64,000 bases of DNA from Liolophura sinensis (taxonomy: Eukaryota; Mollusca; Polyplacophora; Chitonida; Chitonidae): NCBI RefSeq assembly GCF_032854445.1, contig NC_088303.1, forward strand, positions 26,577,265 to 26,641,264, read 5' to 3'. Below, piece by piece: positions 10,953-20,695 of this stretch (the stretch's first letter is position 1; each line of letters starts with the position of its first letter). Position numbers and translations under genes: made by a program. The notes below the pieces were generated by a model. The model searched no databases. It saw only the letters and a program-made list of their open reading frames with translations, and was not told where the DNA came from.

Positions 10953-11402
10953 AGGGAGAGAGCGGTTGTTTCAAGTGTTATTTTTCCTCTCTAATGGCTC
11001 CATTATTTCATAATGGTATGTTAGAATAGAAATAAAACACAGTTTACCATGCTCAAATCACCAAGGTAATCCACAGCAGAAGAGAGTTGTTCACTGTTTG
11101 AGAATTCGGGAGACTTGAGCAAGGCAAACTGCGTTTTATTTCTATTCTAACACAGTATTATGAAATAATGAAGCTATTCCCGTCTGCTGTGCATTATCTT
11201 GGTGATTAGAGCATGGTAAACTACGTTTTATTTAACATACCATTATGAAATAATGAAGCCAGCAGAGGGAAAAAATAACACTTAAAACAACCGCTCTCCC
11301 CTCAGGAGGCTTTAGACCCCCTGGTTCTCAAACAGTGGACAACTCCCGTCTGTTGTGCATTATCTTGGTGATTTGAGCATGCCAAACTAAGTTTTATTTC
11401 TT
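10953..11402. mobile_element. Fold-back palindromic element with nested inverted copies
   Basis: The left end GGGAGAGAGCGGTTGTTTCA is matched in reverse complement by the sequence ending at about 11302 (AACAACCGCTCTCCC). The arms then stay paired: CATTATTTCATAATGG at 11001 with CCATTATGAAATAATG to 11255, and ACCATGCTC near 11047 with GAGCATGGT at 11209. In the centre, 11113-11172 is a further inverted copy of 11001-11056, and 11329-11402 is an inverted copy of about 11024-11103. The same module thus occurs at least four times in two orientations. It has no coding capacity, so it is a MITE or fold-back element that would depend on another transposase. No clear target duplication was found. Confidence 0.75.
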
Positions 11403-12388
11403 AATTTGAATACACCAGAATTGACTACAACAAACTGACACCGAGTTTCTTCTTCAATCTGTCATTGTCAAGCCCCTGGTATTTCTATAGACACATGCTA
11501 CTTAGGCATTAGACGGTGTTTTGACAGCGGTTGTGGGGCTCAGACGCTGTAACGTTGCCAGAACCAATTTATACCCACGATACAGGACTGTGTCAGCGTC
11601 CGCTTCCATTCCAACAGCATTGTATTTAAGCAGCTTACGTATGTAGGAAGACAATGAGTTGTTCATGAGGTGAAGAGATACTCCTATATACATCGGTGTA
11701 AGGTGTTGTGATTACGCCAGACATGCACGGTGTCAACCAAAGGAGGCTTACAGCCTAAGGCCCAGGTGGAATTCACTAGTGGTCGTAAGCCACGATATTC
11801 ACTTTGATCCTTTAAGATAGCGTAAGTTATCAGTAGATAATTTTAGTAGAAGTCGTTGACGATACAAACAGGCTGTCCTTTCACATTCGTAAAACACCGA
11901 TGAATAACTAACAGACCGATCGACCTAACCTCATCGAGAGCAAACCTCACCCGAGGGCTAGTTAGCCACGCCAACATATTTAGTACAACACAGCATGGAC
12001 CACTGTAGATGGCACGGCCAGCTTGAAAGAGCTACAAGATATATGTATTTCTCACTCATTTTTGTCGATATTACAGTATTGGCATAAAGCACAGAGCGAT
12101 GACGGTGGTTTTAAATGGACTTCACACTTCATCATAGGAATTATACAGTCGACTTCGACTTGAAATCAGCAGAGAAGCCGATCAGCTCTTCAATGACATT
12201 TAAATTCCACCTTTGCCGTGAAGCTATTGAGTTTTGGTTGAAAATACCAGCAATCACAAAACGGTAGATTTAATCAATTTACCTTCTTCTTGTTTCGCAC
12301 ATTTGAACCGCTGATTTCCTTTCTTGACGGTTGTGTGAAAACATCATAGCAAACTACCTTACTGTGTACCAGAGGTTAAATTATCGCC
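11403..12388. other. Stretch without a gene
   Basis: No frame, RNA gene or repeat could be supported. Confidence 0.4.
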
Positions 12389-12640
12389 TGGGGCCTCCGT
12401 GGCTCAGTTGGTTACCGCCCCAGCGCAGCGTAATTACCCAGGCGTCTCTCACCAGTGCGGTCGCTGTTAGTTAAAGTCCAGCTCATGCTGGTTTCCTCTC
12501 CGGCCGTACGTGGCAAGGTCTGCCAGCAGTCGTGTGTTTCCCCCGTGGGTCTGCCCGGTTTCCTCCCACCACAATGCTGGCAGCCGTCGTATAAGTGAAA
12601 TATTCTTGAGTACGGCGTAAAAGAGCGATCAAATAAATAT
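12389..12640 (+). mobile_element. SINE family 1, near full-length copy
   Basis: This is the most complete family 1 copy. It has a tRNA-like head GGGGCCTCCGTGGCTCAGTT (A box TGGCTCAGTTGG), a decayed B box GTTAGTTAAAGTCC, a body with CTTTCCTCTCCGGCCGTACG-like sequence, and the end GAAATATTCTTGAGTACGG followed by CGTAAAA and an AAATAAATA tail. An imperfect target duplication may exist (ATTATCGCC before, ATTTTCGCC after). Confidence 0.9.
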
Positions 12641-12704
12641 ATTTTCGCCACAGGCAAACCTCTTATTATCCTTATTCTTTTGTTACACAACATAGATTAA
12701 AGCA

Positions 12705-12955
12705 TATACAACTTCGTGGCTTAGTGGTTAGCGTGCTAGTGCAGCACAATGACCCAGGAGCCTCTCGTCAGTTGTGAGTTCAGGTCTTAAGTCAAAAAGT
12801 CATAAGTGAGTAGGTCTGGTAGCAACCTGCGGAGGGTCGTGGGATTTCCCCAGGTCCTGCCATTTTCTCTCCCATCATAAGGCTGGCCGACGTCGTATAA
12901 GTGAAATATCCGTCAGCCTGGAGTAAAACACAAATACAAATTCACAAATACAAAT
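12705..12955 (+). mobile_element. SINE family 1, diverged copy
   Basis: Head CTTCGTGGCTTAGTGGTTAG, then GACCCAGGAGCCTCTCGTCA, a B-box-like GTGAGTTCAGGTC, and the body ending GTATAAGTGAAATATCCGTC with AGTAAAACACAAATACAAATT. It has a small insertion after the B box (a CAAAAAGTCATAAGTGAG stretch). It is older than the copy 65 bp upstream and lies in the same orientation. Confidence 0.85.
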
Positions 12956-13479
12956 TCAATTCCCTTGTGTTATATAAAGCCCCTTGTTGATGCCCTTTGC
13001 TGAAATGTCTTCCACGGGATTTGTTCACGTTTGAGAAAATTGATGTGGCTGAGTTGGAATAAAGTTGTAAAGTACACGAGCAATATACAGAAGAGACATC
13101 TTGCCTCGACAACACTTGTATGATTGTCAGAATCAAGAACGGTACATATCACCATGATTATATACCAGTTTTATGGAATCCTCAACCTTTAGGTTACATC
13201 TCCAACCTCAGTCGTGTAAATTATCGAACAGACAGTTGCTTAACGCATTACTCAGAAGTTTGTTATGCGCATGCGAAGGCGGTAGGTTTATTGGTGGAGT
13301 AGAGCAGGAGTGTCAGGAGTAAATTATCTACCTTTATTGGTGGAAGGCAATTTTTAAAAAAAGTTACATATGTAAGATCATGGAAGCGGCCTGTCGTCCG
13401 TGTATTGCTGCCAAGGTACCGAGAACATGATATGTCCGTGGTTGGGATTGAACACGAATTTCGTGTTTTTTTTTGAGAC
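12956..13479. other. Stretch without a gene
   Basis: Only short frames on both strands. No known feature. Confidence 0.4.
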
Positions 13480-14040
13480 TCAAATCAAACTTCTTAACCA
13501 TTCGGCTACAACTCCCATCCCACCCTCACTCCCTCAACCCACCAGGCTACAACTCCCATCCCACCGCTACTCAAAGACAAAACTCAAAGCAAAACTTCCT
13601 AACTACTCGGTTACAGCTCGAATCCCAACCCCACTCTCTCAACCCACCAGGCTACAACTCCCATCCCACCGCTACTCAAAGACAGAACTCAAAGCAAAAC
13701 TTCCTAACTACTCGGTTACAGCTCGAATCCCAACCCCACTCTCTCAACCCACCAGGCTACAACTCCCATCCCACCGCTACTCAAAGACAGAACTCAAAGC
13801 AAAACTTCCTAACTACTCGGCTACAACTCCAATCCCAACCCCACTCCCTCAACCCACCAGGCTACAACTACCATCCCACCGCTACTCAAAGACAAAACTC
13901 AAAGCAAAACTTCCTAACTACTCGGCTACAACTCCAATCCCAACCCCACTCCCTCAACCCACCAGACTACAACTACCATCCCACCGCTACTCAAAGCCAA
14001 ACTTCTTAACCACACGGCTATAACTCCCATCCCCCCACTC
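13480..14040. repeat. 105-bp minisatellite, about 4.5 units
   Basis: The landmark ACTCAAAGAC occurs at 13569 and 13674, a period of 105 bp, and continues to about 14030 with few changes. Each unit itself holds two related CAACCCCACTCCCTCAACCC / GGCTACAACTCCCATCCCAC halves, so an older shorter repeat lies within it. As 105 is divisible by three, two plus-strand frames stay open (one of 207 codons, Pro/Thr/Ser-rich, 35-residue repeat). There is no ATG context, splice site or known domain, so I do not call a gene. Confidence 0.95.
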
Positions 14041-14366
14041 AAAGATAAACTTCTTAACTACTTGGCTGCAACTCCGCCCCAACTCCCTCTATAACTGGCT
14101 ACAACTCCCAGATGCCTTGTTTCCTCGTTCTTACAGTCATCTACGGCGCTCTTTACGGTCACATGACTTCTCATGCCCCAACCTCGTTCGACTATGTGGC
14201 GTACTCAGTTTTTCGTTCGTTTGTTGAGAAGTTCATTCTTCTCGCTGGACCGGCAACGAATTTCAGTCAGGAGGTATGTCAAGCAGATACATGATTTCCT
14301 CCGTCCATAAACCTGACCGCCGCCATGTATATATGTAAAATAATTCTTTAGTACTGGTATGACATT
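14041..14366. other. Stretch without a gene
   Basis: The edge of the 105-bp array decays into single CAACTCC pieces to about 14110; after that no feature. Confidence 0.4.
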
Positions 14367-14470
14367 AAATTTATTTATGTATTTCCTTAGTGTTTTACGC
14401 CGTACTCACGAATATTTCACCTACACGACGGCGACCAGCATTGCGATGGGAGGAACCAGGCAGAGCGCGC
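14367..14470 (-). mobile_element. SINE family 1, 5'-truncated copy
   Basis: On the plus strand it reads TTTATTTATGTATTTCC, then TTTTACGCCGTACTCACGAA, then GACCAGCATTGCGATGGGAG, and ends near GGCAGAGCGCGC. This is the last ~100 bp of family 1 in reverse orientation. Confidence 0.85.
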
Positions 14471-14540
14471 TTTATACACCAAACAATTAACTTTAGTTTG
14501 TATGCATTTTTTCTTCAATAAGTGAATCCCCAAAGCAATT

Positions 14541-15133
14541 CTCTGCGCGACGCAGAATCCTCTCACTAATGCAATAGCTGTGAGTTCAAATCCAGCTCAT
14601 GCTGGATTCCTCTCCAGGCGTACATGGGAAGGTTTGCCAACAAACCTGGGGATGGCCCTAGATTTCCCCCAGGCTTGCCCAGTTTTCTTCCTCCATAATG
14701 CTTGCCTCCGTCGAATAAGTGAAATATTCTAGCGTATGGTGTAAGAGTGAGTGACTGAGTGCTGGTGGTTTAACGTCGTACTTAGCAATTTTTCAGTCAC
14801 ATGATGACGAAGGAATCCTTAGAGTGCATGTAAGGTGCCTCCTTGATGCAGGACGGATTTCCACGGCTCTTTCATCTAGTGCTGCTTCAATGAGACGACT
14901 TATCGATGGCAAGTAAGCCGACCCGCCCGAGCCATTATACTGATACGGGTCAACCAGTCGTTGCACTATCCCCTTTATGTTGAACTCCAAGCGAGGAAGT
15001 TCCATCTTCCTCTTTTAAGGTCTTAGGTGTGACTCGACCAAGGATTGACTCTGGATCTACCACTCCCGAAGCGGACGCTCTACCAACTGCCCTACTGGGG
15101 CCATAAGACAGTCAAAGAAATAAATAAATCTAA
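14541..15133 (+). mobile_element. SINE family 1 copy split by a nested SINE
   Basis: Family 1 sequence runs from 14541 (GCGACGCAGAATCCTCTCAC) through the B box GTGAGTTCAAATCC to 14750 (GTATGGTGTAAGAG). It resumes at 15106 as ATAAGACAGTCAAAGAAATA with its AAATAAAT tail. The gap is filled by a family 2 SINE in opposite orientation. The short repeat TAAGA at both junctions fits a small target duplication. The family 2 insertion is therefore younger than this copy. Confidence 0.85.
14751..15105 (-). mobile_element. SINE family 2, full-length copy
   Basis: Read on the minus strand it begins with a tRNA-like head, GGCCCCAGTAGGGCAGTTGG and TAGAGCGTCCGCTTCGGGAG (A box), with B-box-like GGTAGATCCAGAGTCAATCC. 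The body has GGGGATAGTGCAACGACTGG and GCACTAGATGAAAGAGCC, and the 3' end is GACTGAAAAATTGCTAAGTA then CGACGTTAAACC and a CACTCACTCA tail. About 355 bp. It is the only copy here with the whole head. Confidence 0.9.
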
Positions 15134-16109
15134 GAGAAAGTCAGTTTTCCTTAACAGTCTCCAACAGTCTTCAGCTTTTATCACAAAAAATAAAGAGACA
15201 TTTTTCATAATGATGATGATATGAGCGGAATTACGGTTTTAAATGACACAGAGATCAAGTGGCTGTAGTGGAATATCTCGGGTTTACTTAATCAGTTGGC
15301 TTTAACTACAAAACAGCGGTCATGCCTTAGTTGAGTGGAAATGGCATACCATGAAATTCTATACTGTTTGGGAGAAAAACATAGCTACTGTAGACTACTA
15401 CAAAGGCTCTGTGAACGAGCAAGCCTTCCGAACTGTTTATCGCTCTGCCGATTAAAGCTCTACCACCTAGTCCACAAATCGTGACAAATAAAACAATGTG
15501 AATTGTAAGTGCCAAAATACTGTCTTTATATATGAATTCTATTTTTCAAGACTTGCTGAGGAATACTGGCAGTAGCCCCTGCCACGAGAGACCAAAATAT
15601 TTATCTAAAGAAAATTTCGCTTAAATTCTCCTTACCTTCCCCCTTAGCTTAATCCTCCATTCCCCAACATCAAGTAGTTAGAAGGTTTGGATGGGTTAGC
15701 TACGTCAGGTGTTTACAAATATCTATTGTGTGGTGGATCCAACTATCGAGAATTCCTCATCACTGGAGAAAACATAATACATTATGAAAAAATGTACAAA
15801 ATTATGTTTTTACGCACAACAACGACTCTCAAGAGCATTGGCGTTAGTTACCTTCGAGCATTGATGAATAACATATCGCGCTGCAACTCGCCTAGTCGCA
15901 GTGACGTCATTCACGTGAAAGGGAATTCCCGGAGGAAATTACCAGTGAGGAACTGAATTGTAACTGTATGATTAATATATAGTGAAATCTTGTTGTTATG
16001 GAGAATGTGGTCTAATGATTTTGCCAGCGATGCTGCCGTCCAAAAGGAAGTAAAAAAGGTCTGAGGGTTCAGTGAATAACCTAATTTAATTGTCTACCCC
16101 AGTGTCGAG
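15134..16109. other. Stretch without a supported gene
   Basis: An 89-codon plus-strand frame at 15687-15956 matches nothing known to me. A tRNA-like A-box string on the minus strand near 15470 (GACTAGGTGGTAGAGC) has no B box. I call neither. Confidence 0.35.
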
Positions 16110-17800
16110 TAAAAATGAGATCAAACCGAGTACCCGAACGTGAAGACATGGATTAGAAATCGGATCAAACCCAGCACGTAAAGACATGGATTAGAAATCA
16201 GTTCAAACCCAGCACGTAAAGACATGGATCAGAAATCATATCAAACCCAGCATGTGAAGACATGGGTTAGAAATCGGATCAAACCCAGCACGTGAAGACA
16301 TGGATTAGAAACCATATCAAACCCAGCACGTAAAGACATGGATTAGAAATCACATCAAACTCAGCACGTAAAGACATGGATTAGAAATCATATCAAACCC
16401 AGCACGTAAAGACATGGATTAGAAATCGGATCAAACCCAGCACGTAAAGACATGGATTAGAAATCAGATTAAACTCAGCACGTAAAGACATGGATCAGAA
16501 ATCATATCAAACCCAGCATGTGAAGACATGGGTTAGAAATCGGATCAAACCCAGCACGTGAAGATATGGATTAGAAATCAGATTAAACCCAGCACGTAAA
16601 GACATGGATTAGAAATCAGATTAAACTCAGCCCGTAAAGACATGGATCAGAAATCATATCAAACCCAGCACGTGAAGACATGGGTTAGAAATCGGATCAA
16701 ACCCAGCACGTGAAGACATGGGTTAGAAATCATATCAAACCCAGAACGTGAAGACATGGATTAGAAATCATATCAAACCCAGCACGTGAAGACATGGATC
16801 AGAAATCATATCAAATCCAGCACGTGAAGACATGGATTAGAAATCATATCAAATACAACACGTGAAGACATGGATCAGAAATCATATCAAACCCAGCACG
16901 TGAAGACATGGATCAGAAATCATATCAAATCCAGCACGTGAAGACATGGATTAGAAATCATATCAAACCCAGCACGTAAAGACATGGATTAGAAATCGGA
17001 TCAAACTCAACATGTAAAGACATGGATTAGAAATCATATCAAACCCAGCACGTGAAGACATGGATTAGAAATCATATCAAACCCAGCACGTAAAGACATG
17101 GATTAGAAATCACATCAAACTCAGCACGTAAAGACATGGATTAGAAGTCATATCAAACACAGCACGTGAAGACATGGATTAGAAATCGGATCAAACCCAG
17201 CACGTAACGACATGGATTAGAAATCAGATTAAACTCAGCACGTAAAGACATGGATCAGAAATCATATCAAACCCAGCACGTGAAGACATGGGTTAGAAAT
17301 CGGATCAAACCCAGCACGTAAAGACATGGGTTAGAAATCATATAAAACCCAGAACGTGAAGACATGGATTAGAAATCATATCAAACCCAGCACGTGAAGA
17401 CATGGATCAGAAATCATATCAAATCCAGCATGTGAAGACATGGGTTAGAAATCATATCAAATACAACACGTGAAGACATGGATCAGAAATCATATCAAAC
17501 TCAGCACGTAAAGACATGGATTATAAATTAGATCAAACCCAGCACGTAAAGACATGGATTAGAAATCACATCAAACCCAGCACGTGAAAACATGGATTAG
17601 AAATCATATCAAATCCAGCACGTAAAGACATGGATTATAAATTAGATCAAACCCAGCACGTGAAGACATGGATTATAATTCATATCAAACTCAGCACGTG
17701 TAGATAATGAATCAGAAATGGGATCAAACTCAGCACGTGAAGACATGGATTGCAAAGCGGATGAAAACTAGCACGTGAAAACATAGATTAAAAATATCAT
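16110..17800. repeat. 38-bp satellite array, about 44 units
   Basis: The unit is approximately AAACCCAGCACGTGAAGACA followed by TGGATTAGAAATCATATC. Landmarks stay in exact register: GATCAGAAATCATATC occurs at 16227, 16493, 16645 and 17253, that is, intervals of 266, 152 and 608 bp, all multiples of 38. Units differ mainly at GTAAAG/GTGAAG, GATTAG/GATCAG/GGTTAG and CATATC/CGGATC/CAGATT/CACATC. Combinations of variants recur, which points to a higher-order organisation. Many units carry the palindrome CACGTG. The borders are degenerate (16110-16140 and 17690-17800). There is no coding frame. Confidence 0.97.
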
Positions 17801-18985
17801 TTTTAATGTCAAAGTTAAAACTTGTTCAAAGAAATATTTTCATGTGAAAATGTTAAAAAGAATTAGTGGCTCAATGAAGAGTGTCACCGTGCAATTATAC
17901 GAATGCCCTTAAAACTAATAACCAATCTTTCAATGATATGCATGTATATATGTACGCGACGAGGAGCAACGGCGCCCAAGTCAAATACGTAAAGATTAGA
18001 TTAAACAATGATCAGTTCGAATGGAAATAAGCTTAAACCCATTAAGCGAAGAAATGGAGAAGAAGAGAGTTTTCTGTTGAATTTTCTTCACAGTGTAACA
18101 CTTTTCGTAATCTCCAATATAATGACACCCCTATATCAGACAGAATATATTTTAGAGTGCGTACACTTAACAGCAGCAACAGAGTTACATGAATAAATAA
18201 GGCGCACAAATACCTTATATCAACTCTGAATTTGTCGGTGTGATTGTATATATACGTCATTCTTTATCAGCAAGTGCTGGGTTAATTGTTCCGACTCTTA
18301 CGACACCAGAGGAAAAGGAAGAATAGAAATAATAAAATTACTATGCTATTTGTATAGTAACGTCTAAAAGAAACATTGACTTCGCAAGAATCTGCTTCAC
18401 ACAAACGAATAGCTTAGGCGAAATCACATTGTATAGTGACACTAGACCACAAGGAAACCCTATCCGTTACAGGTCGACTGCAGCTCTGTGCGGAAGCTGT
18501 AAATGATCAAAGCCACATTTCATGTCCAATTACTCCGTGTTTCCGCCCGTGGGGATACCCTTATCGGTATTCACTAGATCCCAGATCCAGCTTCCGTTTT
18601 AACCCGCTCAGACATGAAATCAATGTTTTATAAGTGTAAAGCTGTACAGAGGTTATAGATGACCGACTGGATATGTCAGGTCACGGCGGGGCCTCATCAT
18701 TGAAAAATGTTTCTTGGAATACTCTTTATTCACTTGTTTCGGAAAAAATGAATCTTACATAAAAGTAATATTCTAAAAAGCATTTCTATGTTGCCAAATC
18801 TTCTTTTAAACGTGATGGCACCAGCTATCATAATAACACTCATGGCAGAGGCATGGTTTTCACTGTTACCTATATAGGCCACGTGGAGATGACCTGATAA
18901 AATGTAGTAACCGTTTTCAATCTGCTGTGGCCCGCGACACGAAGGCGCGATTTGCTCCATCCTCGTGCCGCTGGCGAAATGTCCT
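17801..18985. other. Stretch without a gene
   Basis: Frames of at most 76 codons, none recognised. No repeat family was matched. Confidence 0.4.
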
Positions 18986-19212
18986 CACCCGACTTCCATG
19001 TATGCCGCCAAAGTGCTGCCGTCACTGAAGTATGATGTCTAAGACTTCAAACATGACATCTCACCCAGTAACATCATACTAAAACCGGGCCGAGCAGCTC
19101 TGTCTCCTTGCTCGTACTTCTCCAATTACTTTTTTAGAGTCTTTGGTATGACCCGACTCAGGTTGGATCCTGGGTCTAATGACGTCGAGGCGGACGCGCG
19201 GTCTGCATGGTA
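18986..19212 (-). mobile_element. SINE family 3, 3'-incomplete copy
   Basis: In reverse complement, AGACCGCGCGTCCGCCTCGA (head), GACCCAGGATCCAACCTGAG (B-box region), GGTCATACCAAAGACTCTAA and later GGCCCGGTTTTAGTATGATG match the 37342-37668 copy in order, to its CACTTTGGCGGC end. The common 3' tail is missing at the left side. It lies about 150 bp from the family 2 copy at 19360, in the same orientation. Confidence 0.75.
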
Positions 19213-19359
19213 CTGGTATGTATAATTATCATCGCCCTGTTCTAATATGTAGTCTTTGGTGGAACAGACATGATCTGTGGAATAGGCCTACACCTATACA
19301 AATATGAACTTATATGGCGAATGGAGGCAGAAAGTCTGACTTGGAAGGTCGAACTTAAG

Positions 19360-19693
19360 TGGCTGAGTGAGTGATTGGGGTTTAACGTCGTGCTTAACAA
19401 TTTTTCAATCATATAACGACGAAGGAATCCTTAGAGTGCATGTAAGATGCCTCCTTGTTGCACGACGGATTTCCACTGCTGTTTTATCTAGAGCTGCTTC
19501 AATGAGACGACTTATCGATGGCAAGTAAGCCGACCCGCCTGAGCGATTATACTGATTCGGGTCAACTAGTCATTGCATTATCCCCTTCATGCTGAACTCC
19601 AAGCGAGGAAGTTCCAACTTCCTCTTTTAAGGTCTTAGGTGTGACTCGATCCAAGATTGACCCTGGATCTACCACTCCCGAAGTGGACGGTCT
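19360..19693 (-). mobile_element. SINE family 2 with 8-bp target duplication
   Basis: It matches the 14751-15105 copy throughout, from the tail (TGAGTGATTGGGGTTTAACG) to the head (CCACTCCCGAAGTGGACGGT). It is cut about 20 bp short of the full tRNA-like start. AACTTAAG stands directly before (19352-19359) and after (19694-19701), a target-site duplication. This is typical of LINE-driven insertion with slight 5' truncation. Confidence 0.9.
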
Positions 19694-19904
19694 AACTTAA
19701 GGCATTGCTTAGAGTTCTGTGCGTAGGAAAACAATGGATGACGTTCCTCGAAAATATACGTCTTTGCAAGCCACATAGATTAATTAGAAAAAACAACAAC
19801 GCATATGTACCGTTCAAATCGTAACTCGCTGGAAAATCTGACTTGGAAACCATGTGAACAGCGAAGAGAACAAATGCGCCACATGCGCGTGACTTCGCGC
19901 GTTA

Positions 19905-20695
19905 GATTTCCCTTACAGTTCCCCCGTCCCACACATCGGCGTTAGCTTTCACTTCCATTTCCTCCGCCCCACACATCGGCGTTTGTTTTCCCTTCCATTT
20001 CCTCTGCCCCGTACATGGGCGTTAGTTTCCCTTTCATTTCCTCCGTTAGTTTTCATTTCCAATTCCTTCGCCCCACACATCGGCTTAAGTTTTCCCTTCC
20101 ATTTCCTCCGCCCATACATAGGCGTTAGTTTTCCCTTCCATTTCATACGTCCCATACTTGGGCGTTAGTTTTCCCTTCCATTTCCTCCTCCCAGTGCATC
20201 GGCGTTAGTTTTCCTGTCCATTTCCTCCGCCCGGTGCATGGGCGTTAGTTTTCCCTTCCGTTTCATCCGCCCCATACATCGGCGTTAGTTTTCCCTTCCA
20301 TTTCCTAGGCCCCATACATCGACCTTAGTTTCCCTTCCATTTCCTCTGTCCATGCATCGGCGTTAGTTTTCCCTTCCATTTCTTCCGCTCCAAACATGGG
20401 CGTTAGTTTTCCAGACCATTTCCTCCGCCGGGAAGATGGGCGTTAGTTCTCCCGCCCCCTCCCACACCTTTTTCCTTCGCCCCCTGCATGGGCGGTAGTT
20501 TTCCCTTCATTTTCCTCTCTGCCCCGTACATGGGCGTTAGTTTTCCCGTCCATTTCCTCCGCCCCACCCATCGGCGTTAGTTTCCCTTCCATTTCCTCTG
20601 CACCATACATCGGCGTTAGATTCCATATCTTCCCCCCCCCCCCCCCGACACACACACACATCGGCGTTAGTTTTCCCTCCCATTTCTTAGGGCAG
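19905..20695. repeat. About 40-bp CT-rich minisatellite, about 19 units
   Basis: Units such as CGGCGTTAGTTTTCCCTTCC followed by ATTTCCTCCGCCCCACACAT recur at intervals near 40 bp (19938, 19978, 20018, ...). Length varies by one to several bases between units, and some are partly deleted. The strand asymmetry is strong: the plus strand is pyrimidine-rich. Minus-strand frames here are Lys/Gly/Glu-rich repeats and are by-products. Confidence 0.92.
20630..20662. repeat. C-tract plus CA microsatellite
   Basis: A run of about 14 C followed by GA and (CA)n, inside the CT-rich array. Confidence 0.9.

Noticed and set aside
12389..12460. A functional tRNA gene at the SINE heads
   Set aside because: A and B boxes are present but no intact cloverleaf; the sequence continues into the SINE body, as in other copies.
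13400..14023. 207-codon Pro/Thr-rich frame as a gene
   Set aside because: By-product of a 105-bp tandem repeat; another frame on the same strand is equally open.
15400..15480. tRNA-like string on the minus strand
   Set aside because: Resembles an A box (TAGGTGGTAGAGC) but has no B box and no SINE body.
16110..17800. 38-bp repeats as a CRISPR array
   Set aside because: Units are contiguous with no unique spacers, the context is an animal genome, and no cas genes are present.
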